Assembly (NCBI RefSeq): GCF_001426545.1
Contig: NZ_LMEZ01000009.1
Location: 62,001 to 126,000 of the forward strand
DNA: 64,000 bases
Reading direction: 5' to 3'
Source: Mycobacterium sp. Root135
GTDB lineage: Bacteria; Actinomycetota; Actinomycetes; Mycobacteriales; Mycobacteriaceae
Both the position numbers and the translations under genes were made by a program. The stretch's first letter is position 1; every line of letters starts with the position of its first letter. Under the pieces are notes generated by a model, which saw only the letters and a list, made by a program, of their open reading frames with translations, was not told the DNA's origin and made no database searches. Shown here one piece after another: positions 50,450-56,010 of this stretch.

Positions 50450-51088
50450 CTAATTCTTGACCCCACCGGTTGCCTGGTGCCGGTCTTCGTCGGAGAACGC
50501 CATCTCCAATCCCGAGCGACGCCTGACCATCTCCCGACCAACCACCGAGTACGCGGCTGAGACCCCGTCGTCGTCGGCGTTGTAGGTCATTGCCGTGGCC
50601 TTCGGCACCCCGATGCGGCTGCCTACCTTCACGGCGTCGATGTTGGCCCCCAAGAACACGAACGACCAGTTGTACTGCTTGCGCTGTTGGGTGATCAGTG
50701 TCTTGACGCGATCCCAGGACCATTCCTGGCTGGCGTTCTCCATGCCGTCGGTCATGATCAGGCAGATCACGGTGCCGGGTCGGTCGGCCTCGTCCTGGCT
50801 GGAGAGGTGCTCACCGATCTCGGTGACGAACCGGCCTATGGCGTCGAGCATCGCCGTCATGTGGCGAGGGGCCAGATTCAAGACAGGAACCTCGGCGATT
50901 GGCACGTCGGCGTAGACCTCCTCGTACTCATCGTCGAAGATCGCCAGCGTCACAATCGCCTCGCTAGGCTCCGAGCGATGCTTGGCCATCATCTCGCTGA
51001 ACCCGCTCTCAGTGGCCCTCTTGCAGTCCTCCATCGAGCCAGAGCGGTCCAGCAGGGCGGCAATCAACGTGAGGTTCGCGTTCGTCAT
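50450..51088 (-). CDS. VWA-domain protein
   Basis: This 212-residue protein is almost entirely a von Willebrand A fold. The MIDAS is Asp14-x-Ser16-x-Ser18 (LLDRSGSMED) with the later Thr and Asp in APRHMTAMLDAI and IMTDGMENAS. There is no signal or membrane helix, so it is cytoplasmic. Similar stand-alone VWA proteins (TerY-like) occur in stress and phage-defence islands as metal-dependent adaptors. It is the last gene before attR, on the reverse strand, and 59 nt from the converging DUF2637 stop. No partner ATPase of MoxR type is in the element. Confidence 0.85.
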   Translation of the reverse strand: MTNANLTLIAALLDRSGSMEDCKRATESGFSEMMAKHRSEPSEAIVTLAIFDDEYEEVYADVPIAEVPVLNLAPRHMTAMLDAIGRFVTEIGEHLSSQDEADRPGTVICLIMTDGMENASQEWSWDRVKTLITQQRKQYNWSFVFLGANIDAVKVGSRIGVPKATAMTYNADDDGVSAAYSVVGREMVRRRSGLEMAFSDEDRHQATGGVKN

Positions 51089-51140
51089 GGGGGAGTCCTT
51101 TCCATCCGAGGATCAGCGAAGTCTTGAGCTGAATCGCCGT

Positions 51141-51166
51141 GTTGACGGTCCGTTGACGGCGTCAAC
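51141..51166. promoter_or_regulatory. Candidate integrase arm-type sites, right end
   Basis: GTTGACGG occurs at 51141 and 51152, and the second forms the palindrome GTTGAC-GGC-GTCAAC (51152-51166). CCGTTGACG here is the reverse complement of the left-end CGTCAACGG. It lies 111 bp inside attR. The remaining 51089-51276 sequence shows no gene. Confidence 0.45.
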
Positions 51167-51276
51167 ACTCCTCACTGTTCTCGCAGGTCGCGAGCCGTTG
51201 TTTCGCGTCGTGACCGATCTACTGAATTATGCGAATCCGCAGCTCAGGCGCTATTTCTGCGTCCGTAAGGAGGGAT

Positions 51277-51297
51277 TTCGATTCCCCTTAGCTCCAC
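51277..51297 (+). repeat. attR: right attachment core
   Basis: This is a 21-bp perfect copy of the tRNA-Ala 3' end at 22107-22127. It has no tRNA body upstream, so it marks the far boundary of the element. The conserved chromosomal sequence continues after it. Confidence 0.92.
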
Positions 51298-51351
51298 TCA
51301 GTTTCAGCAGGTCAGCACGCCGACCTAGCGGCCAGCTCACGACGCTCCCAC

Positions 51352-51381
51352 GAATCCGATATCACCGGTGACATCGGATTC
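51352..51381. promoter_or_regulatory. 30-bp near-perfect palindrome just outside attR
   Basis: GAATCCGAT-A-TCACCGGTGA-C-ATCGGATTC is symmetrical at 28 of 30 positions. It lies 60 bp before the thioesterase gene and 55 bp after attR. It may be the operator of the thioesterase gene or, before integration, a hairpin downstream of the tRNA. Confidence 0.5.
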
Positions 51382-51440
51382 CGTCGGACGGTCCCGCCTC
51401 TGACTCGGCGACCACGCCGGTCATCTAGGCTCGCGCGACG

Positions 51441-51842
51441 ATGGACATCACAGAGGACCAGATCTACGCACTCGCGCCATTCGCGGCGACGCTGGGCATT
51501 CGTTTCCCGACGCTGACGCCCGATCGGGTGCAGGCCGTCCTGCCGACGACACACGAGCTGTCCACGCTCGGCGGAGGCCTCCACGGCGGCGCGGTCATGA
51601 GCGTCTGCGATGTCGCCTCCGCCGTCTGCGTGGCGTTGAACGTCGACGAGGGCTGCGTGTGGAGCACCGCTGAGTCCACCACGTACTTCCTACGTCCCGT
51701 CCGAAGCACGGCAACCGCCACCTCGACGCCACTGAAGATCGGCAGAACTCTCGCCACGGTCAGGACGGAAGTCCACGACGACGCAGACGAGTTGTGCGCG
51801 CACACCACTCAGATGGTGCACATCAGCAGGCTTGCGGGCTAA
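51441..51842 (+). CDS. PaaI-type hotdog-fold thioesterase
   Basis: This 133-residue single-hotdog-domain protein has the PaaI-family signature LGGGLHGGAVMSVCDVASAVC (the HGG loop and following catalytic-helix Asp) and strand TTYFLRPVRSTATATSTPL. It would hydrolyse an acyl- or aryl-CoA thioester. It stands alone after the palindrome and converges on the HAD gene with a 4-bp overlap of the stops. Substrate unknown. Confidence 0.88.
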   Translation: MDITEDQIYALAPFAATLGIRFPTLTPDRVQAVLPTTHELSTLGGGLHGGAVMSVCDVASAVCVALNVDEGCVWSTAESTTYFLRPVRSTATATSTPLKIGRTLATVRTEVHDDADELCAHTTQMVHISRLAG

Positions 51843-52501
51843 CGGCCGACGAGGTTCCGCACCGAGTCCAGCCGTCGTTGCCCCGGATGGGTCAACGTCG
51901 GGACGAGCAGCGTCGGCATCCCGAGCCCGACCGCAGCGCCGTCGTGCGACGCCCGGTCACCCACCATCAACGTGTGCTCAAGGCTCGAACCCAACGCCTC
52001 GAGCGCCGCGTGAAAGATGGCCGGATCCGGTTTCTGCACACCACATTCGAACGACAGCACGTACTCGTCCACGAAACGGTCCAAGCCGGCCGCGACGAAC
52101 GACGGTCTGAGGTCGAAGTGGATGTCGCTCAAGATTGCGACCTGACATCCTCCACCCCTCACCGCTCGCAGCGTCTCGGCGACGTCGTCGGCGAAGTGGT
52201 TGTGCGTCGGATCCGACTCCACCGCGTACAGCGCATCCGACAGGCCTTCGTCCAAGCCGGCGTCGGAGAACACCGCGTAGTAGGTGTCCCGGTGCCGCCG
52301 CGCGTCGCAGTCGACGCCGTCGGCTTCCAGCCGGCTCGGTTCCCCGTCGGCGTGCGAAATCGCGGTCAGCACGTGCGCCACCGACTCGGCGTCCCGATCG
52401 CGGCCCAGCAGGGCCATGGCCTTGCCGACCCACTCTGCGGCGGCCAGGGTCGTCACCAAGGTGCCGCGCCAGTCGAAGACCACGGCCCGAAGATCCGTCA
52501 C
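51839..52501 (-). CDS. HAD-family hydrolase with altered DxD motif
   Basis: The start is GTG 52501, overlapping the GNAT stop (GTGA); the frame extends much further upstream but without similarity. The 220-residue protein has HAD motif I as VVFDWRGTLV (normally DxDGT), motif II AILSDIH, Lys in GVQKPDPAIF, and motif IV MVGDRASHDGAAV. The first Asp is kept, but the second, the usual general acid, is Arg. Enzymes with this change may not be phosphatases. It is probably co-transcribed with the GNAT gene. Confidence 0.85.
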   Translation of the reverse strand: MTDLRAVVFDWRGTLVTTLAAAEWVGKAMALLGRDRDAESVAHVLTAISHADGEPSRLEADGVDCDARRHRDTYYAVFSDAGLDEGLSDALYAVESDPTHNHFADDVAETLRAVRGGGCQVAILSDIHFDLRPSFVAAGLDRFVDEYVLSFECGVQKPDPAIFHAALEALGSSLEHTLMVGDRASHDGAAVGLGMPTLLVPTLTHPGQRRLDSVRNLVGR

Positions 52502-53046
52502 GTCGACCCGGCGTCGCAGACCAGGTAGACCACGACGCCGCGGTCTCCGACGACGGTCTCGTGGTCGCGGCGGAAGCCGACCTTCTCCAGCACGCGCAGC
52601 GACGGCGCGTTCCATGCGCCAACGGTCGACCAGATCCGGGTGCGGCCCGTGGCGAATGCCGCATCCAGCACGGCACGGGCGGCCTCGGTGGCGTAGCCGT
52701 GACCGTGAAAGCGCTTCAACAGTTCGTAGACGATCTCGGGCTCGTCGTGACTGCATCTGCCGACGATGAGACCGCAGTACCCCATGGGTACGCCGTCGGA
52801 GCGACGGCGAATGGTGAGGAGGCGAATGCCGTTGCCCAGAGCCATGGTTCGCTGCTCGGCCAGCCGTGCGCGCACCTCGTCCACCGAGAAGGCGGTGCCG
52901 CCGTCGTGTTCGCCGAGCAGTTCGTGATTCCACTGCGCGTCGCCTTCGTCGCGCGCTCGCAGGTCGAGGCGGTGCGTGGCGAGCGACGTCGCCATCGGGG
53001 CGTACTTCGTCATCGAACTCCTGCCGTCGTGGCGGCCTTCGGTCAA
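52498..53046 (-). CDS. GNAT-family N-acetyltransferase
   Basis: The open frame gives 182 residues from 53046; ATG 53013 (MTKYAPMATSLATHRLDLRA) is a plausible internal start. The RimJ/RimL-like fold is shown by the LRARDEGDAQWNHELL start, ELLKRFHGHGYATEAARAVLD (acetyl-CoA loop) and NAPSLRVLEKVGFRRD near the end. The acceptor is unknown. It overlaps the HAD gene and is divergent from the methyltransferase-like gene by about 53-86 bp. Confidence 0.88.
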   Translation of the reverse strand: MTEGRHDGRSSMTKYAPMATSLATHRLDLRARDEGDAQWNHELLGEHDGGTAFSVDEVRARLAEQRTMALGNGIRLLTIRRRSDGVPMGYCGLIVGRCSHDEPEIVYELLKRFHGHGYATEAARAVLDAAFATGRTRIWSTVGAWNAPSLRVLEKVGFRRDHETVVGDRGVVVYLVCDAGST

Positions 53047-53099
53047 CGTACCCGAGCGCGACGAGGTTATCGGCGCCCCGAACGGGGAACCGCCTCACG

Positions 53100-53714
53100 G
53101 TGAGCCACCCACCGCAGGACGCATTCGCCACAGACGTCAACCACTGGTCGGACATCCCCGGCTGGTTCCACTGGCGCGAAGGTCAACAGGAAGCCGTCGA
53201 GGTGTTCGAAGAGGGCAGCATCTTCGTCGAGGTCGGCTCCTATCTCGGCCGCAGCCTGTGTTCGCTCGCCGACGTGGTGCGCACCTCGGAGCGCGACTTC
53301 ACGGTCGTCGGCGTCGACACCTGCCGCGGCAGCGGGGAGGAGGGCCTCGCCAGCGAGAACGCCCACGGCCCGGCGGTCGAATACGGTGGTGGGACGTTCG
53401 CAGGTCTGTTGCATCGCAACGTGATCGCCTGCGGGTTCGCCGACGACGTCCACGTCTTCATCAGCTCGTCGCCCAAGGCCGCCGACTTCTTCGTCGACGG
53501 TTCGCTGGCCTGGGTGCACCTCGACGCCCGACACGACTACGACAGCGTCGCCGCCGACATCGACGCGTGGTTGCCGAAGGTGAAGGCCGGCGGCTGGCTG
53601 TCGGGTGACGACTACGACGACCTGCTATGGCCGGGCGTCGTCGCCGCGGTGCGCGACCGGCTTCCCGGTGCGCAGGGCTGGTTGACGGCGCAGTGGCGGT
53701 GGCTCAAGCCCTGA
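53100..53714 (+). CDS. Class I SAM-dependent methyltransferase-like protein
   Basis: The start is GTG 53100 (MSHPPQDAFATDVNHW). The 204-residue Rossmann protein has motif I FVEVGSYLGRSLCSL, an acidic strand-2 end (VVGVDTCRGSGEEG), and WVHLDARHDYDSVAADIDAWLPKVKAGGWLSGDDY, which is typical of the Methyltransf_24 family. Substrate unknown. The DARHDY segment replaces the DGxHxY commonly seen in this family and keeps the His and Tyr. Confidence 0.82.
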   Translation: MSHPPQDAFATDVNHWSDIPGWFHWREGQQEAVEVFEEGSIFVEVGSYLGRSLCSLADVVRTSERDFTVVGVDTCRGSGEEGLASENAHGPAVEYGGGTFAGLLHRNVIACGFADDVHVFISSSPKAADFFVDGSLAWVHLDARHDYDSVAADIDAWLPKVKAGGWLSGDDYDDLLWPGVVAAVRDRLPGAQGWLTAQWRWLKP

Positions 53715-53880
53715 CGCACGACGACGCCCTCGGGTGAGCCGACGGCGTTCTCCATCCGTTCTCCACGTTCTCTTCAAGTAGCACGGCTCTTGGCCGGACA
53801 TGCTGGGTTCATGCGATTCGGTCACCAGGAAGCGTTGCACGACAACGACTTGCGGTCGACGGATCGCACCCCGCCGGATG

Positions 53881-53899
53881 GCCGACTCTGTGAGTCGGC
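53881..53899 (+). promoter_or_regulatory. Leader hairpin before the small secreted protein gene
   Basis: GCCGACTC-TGT-GAGTCGGC is a perfect 8-bp stem with a 3-nt loop, 39 nt upstream of ATG 53939. It may be a leader stem or an operator. The remainder of 53715-53880 shows no gene. Confidence 0.4.
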
Positions 53900-53938
53900 T
53901 GGGCGGGGCCTCGTTGCAACGTCGAAGGAGAACGCAGC

Positions 53939-54280
53939 ATGAAACTGGCGAAGATCACCGCACGAGTAGCGATCGCAGGCGCACTGAGCGCGGGTGCCCT
54001 CGGACTGGGGGCAGGTGCTGGAACCGCACTGGCCGACAGCGGCGGATTTCATCAGGACCGGTGCTTCGGGCACTTCTGCCAGGGCCGAGGTGGCGACGGC
54101 CGCCACGACGGGCGGGGTGGGTTCAGGTTCGACGACCGGCGTTGGGATCAGCGCGGATTCGACGACGGACGTCGCGATCACCGTCCCTTCAGTTACCGCG
54201 GCTCACGCGTGGAACCGTTCTTCGATCGCGGGCGTGGCATCTGGGGATTCTGGCTCTTTGGCGACTTCATTCCACTGTGA
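53939..54280 (+). CDS. Small secreted Arg/Asp/Gly-rich protein
   Basis: This 113-residue precursor has a signal peptide (ARVAIAGALSAGALGLGAGAGTALA) cleaved near residue 32. A mature part follows that is rich in Arg, Asp and Gly (RGGDGRHDGRGG, DDRRWDQRGFDD) with two cysteines (DRCFGHFCQG), ending IWGFWLFGDFIPL. The ribosome site is GAAGGAGAA. Similar proteins are found in many mycobacteria as exported hypotheticals; no function is known. Composition suggests a disordered, charged extracellular protein. Confidence 0.82.
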   Translation: MKLAKITARVAIAGALSAGALGLGAGAGTALADSGGFHQDRCFGHFCQGRGGDGRHDGRGGFRFDDRRWDQRGFDDGRRDHRPFSYRGSRVEPFFDRGRGIWGFWLFGDFIPL

Positions 54281-54348
54281 CGGAAGTTGCTGCGCCACAA
54301 GATGATCAGCACTCACCCCCCGCTAGCCACACCCCGAAAGGTCCTGTC

Positions 54349-55545
54349 ATGAGCGTTCACACCTCCGCCGACGTGCATCCCGCCGCGACGTCCGAAGAAT
54401 TGGTGGCACGGGCGGTCGCCTTGCAGCCGCTACTGCGCAAGCACGCCGGATACGGCGACCTGCATCGTCGCCAGCCCGACGAGGTCATCGCGGCGTTGAC
54501 CGAGGCGGGACTCTTCGGTCTGCTGGTGCCCAGACGGTTCGGTGGCCAGCAGGCGAATCTGCGAACCCTGCTGACCGTGACCGAAACGCTCGCCGAGGTC
54601 GACGGCTCGGCTGCCTGGGTCGTCAGCCTCGGTGCGGTGGCGGGGTGGCTGGTCGGGCTCGCCTCCGAACAAGCTCGACAGGACGTCTTCGGCGAGGACC
54701 CCGACGCACGGATCGCCGGCAGCATCACTCCGACACCTGCCCAGCGCGTCGACGGTGGATTGCTCGTCACCGGACGCTGGCCCTACGTATCCGGCTCGCC
54801 GCATGCCACGTGGGCGGCGGTCGGCGCGTTGGTCCCCGACGACGCCGGCACACCAGAGGTGCTGCTGTGCCTGATCCCCATGTCGCAGCTCACCGTGGAG
54901 GACACCTGGCACACCGTCGGCATGCGGGGCACGGGTTCACATCACATAGCCGCCGAGGACGTGTTCGTCCCCGCCCACCGCACGATCCGACTGTCCGACA
55001 TCGCCGACGGCGGGGCCACCGACGGCGCCGACGAGGTGGACGACCGGCCGCACACGGGATCGGTTCTCTCCCTGTCGATCCTGTCCCCACTGCTGGGCTT
55101 GGCCAGGGCCGCACTGGCCCTCGCCACCGAGAAGGCCGACGCCAAGCCGCTGCACCACACCGTCTACCACCGGCAAGCCGACTCGGTGGGCGTGCAGATT
55201 CAGCTCGCCCGCGCCACCCTCGCATTGCAGACCGCCCGCCTGCACGCGGAGCACGTCGTCGACGAGCTCGACGCCGCGGCGGCGCGGGGACTTCGGCCCG
55301 ATTACGCTGCGCGGGCTCACATCCGGGCCCAGTGCGGCTACGCCATGACCCACGCGCTGGAGGCGGTCAACGTCGCCGCCGACCTGTACGGCGCAGGGGG
55401 ATTCGCCGGGTCCAGCCCGATGCAGAAGGTGTGGCGCGATGCGAACGTCATCGCCCGCCACGCTGGACAGAACGCCACCGTGGGTTACGAGGTCCTCGGC
55501 AAGGCGCTACTGGGGCTTCCCGAGCGAATCAGCCCCACGGTCTGA
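54349..55545 (+). CDS. Acyl-CoA-dehydrogenase-like flavin monooxygenase
   Basis: The start is ATG 54349 after GAAAGG. The 398-residue protein has the acyl-CoA dehydrogenase fold of the group D flavin monooxygenases (HpaB/HsaA/DszC-like, C-terminal type 2). Seen motifs are GGQQANLRTLLTVTETLAEVDGSAAWV, GRWPYVSGSPHATWAAVGAL (the WxxxSG signature) and GMRGTGSHHIAAEDVFVP. It would use reduced flavin from a partner reductase to hydroxylate or desulfurise an aromatic or similar substrate. No reductase gene is nearby. Its 3' end overlaps the converging membrane-protein gene by 39 bp. Confidence 0.88.
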   Translation: MSVHTSADVHPAATSEELVARAVALQPLLRKHAGYGDLHRRQPDEVIAALTEAGLFGLLVPRRFGGQQANLRTLLTVTETLAEVDGSAAWVVSLGAVAGWLVGLASEQARQDVFGEDPDARIAGSITPTPAQRVDGGLLVTGRWPYVSGSPHATWAAVGALVPDDAGTPEVLLCLIPMSQLTVEDTWHTVGMRGTGSHHIAAEDVFVPAHRTIRLSDIADGGATDGADEVDDRPHTGSVLSLSILSPLLGLARAALALATEKADAKPLHHTVYHRQADSVGVQIQLARATLALQTARLHAEHVVDELDAAAARGLRPDYAARAHIRAQCGYAMTHALEAVNVAADLYGAGGFAGSSPMQKVWRDANVIARHAGQNATVGYEVLGKALLGLPERISPTV

Positions 55546-56010
55546 GTCTTGCGCGATGGGCGGCACCCCTCCGGTGACTGCCGGAGGGGTGCCCTTCTTC
55601 AGCCGCCGTCTGAGGCTGGCGCTCTTGACCATTCGCAGAAACAGGTTGGTCGAGGTGAACATCGGAATCACCCCGAGGAACGTCCGCTCCGACGGGGTGG
55701 CACCGTGCAGGTGCTCGAGGCTCCCGAAGACGTAGAAGCACCCGATGCTGAAGATGGTCGCCGGGATGCAGAGCGCCAGGAACGAGCCACGGTCCGACGT
55801 CGTCTGCCTGGCCAGGGCCACCTCCTCGTCGGTCATCGGCTCGCGCTTGCGGAGCTTCGTCAACGCCGTTTGCGTCGCGCCGATGTGCTCGCTCAACGGC
55901 ATCGTCGGTCGACGCACCAGACGTGCGACGCCCACCGACGCGAGGGCAGCGAACACCACGACGGCCACGAAGGCGATCGTCGCCAGCAGGGCCCACGGAA
56001 CCGAAGTCAT
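55507..56010 (-). CDS. Small membrane protein of the mmpS-mmpL operon
   Basis: The start is ATG 56010, overlapping the mmpL stop (ATGA). The 167-residue protein has a transmembrane helix at residues 5-28 (WALLATIAFVAVVVFAALASVGV), a cytoplasmic stretch, and a second helix (SFLALCIPATIFSIGCFYVFGSL, about 75-97), followed by a basic tail. It is not a known Mmp component. Translational coupling to mmpL suggests that it is part of the same transport unit. Confidence 0.75.
   Translation of the reverse strand: MTSVPWALLATIAFVAVVVFAALASVGVARLVRRPTMPLSEHIGATQTALTKLRKREPMTDEEVALARQTTSDRGSFLALCIPATIFSIGCFYVFGSLEHLHGATPSERTFLGVIPMFTSTNLFLRMVKSASLRRRLKKGTPPAVTGGVPPIAQDSDRGADSLGKPQ

Larger units (their letters stand above)
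22107..51297 (+). mobile_element. 29.2-kb integrative element in tRNA-Ala(CGC)
   Basis: The segment between the two 21-bp copies of the tRNA 3' end starts with a tyrosine integrase. It interrupts a conserved chromosomal order and carries genes typical of accessory DNA: HNH nuclease, resolvase, XRE regulators, DUF2637, DprA-like, helicase-nuclease and GHKL ATPase. The left boundary restores an intact tRNA gene. No phage structural genes, FtsK/TraB DNA pump or known replication initiator was recognised. It is therefore probably a satellite-like or mobilisable genomic island rather than a complete prophage or AICE. Confidence 0.9.

Noticed and set aside
22107-51297. Interpretation as an intact prophage
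   Set aside because: No capsid, portal, terminase, tail or lysis gene was recognised; only integrase, excisionase-like and HNH genes are phage-like.
52502-53155. In-frame extension of the HAD hydrolase
   Set aside because: It runs antisense-free through the GNAT gene in another frame and lacks similarity; GTG 52501 overlaps the GNAT stop as expected for an operon.
53800-54348. In-frame extension of the flavin monooxygenase upstream of ATG 54349
   Set aside because: The extension overlaps the small secreted-protein gene, is Arg-rich and non-homologous; ATG 54349 has a ribosome site and gives the normal family length.
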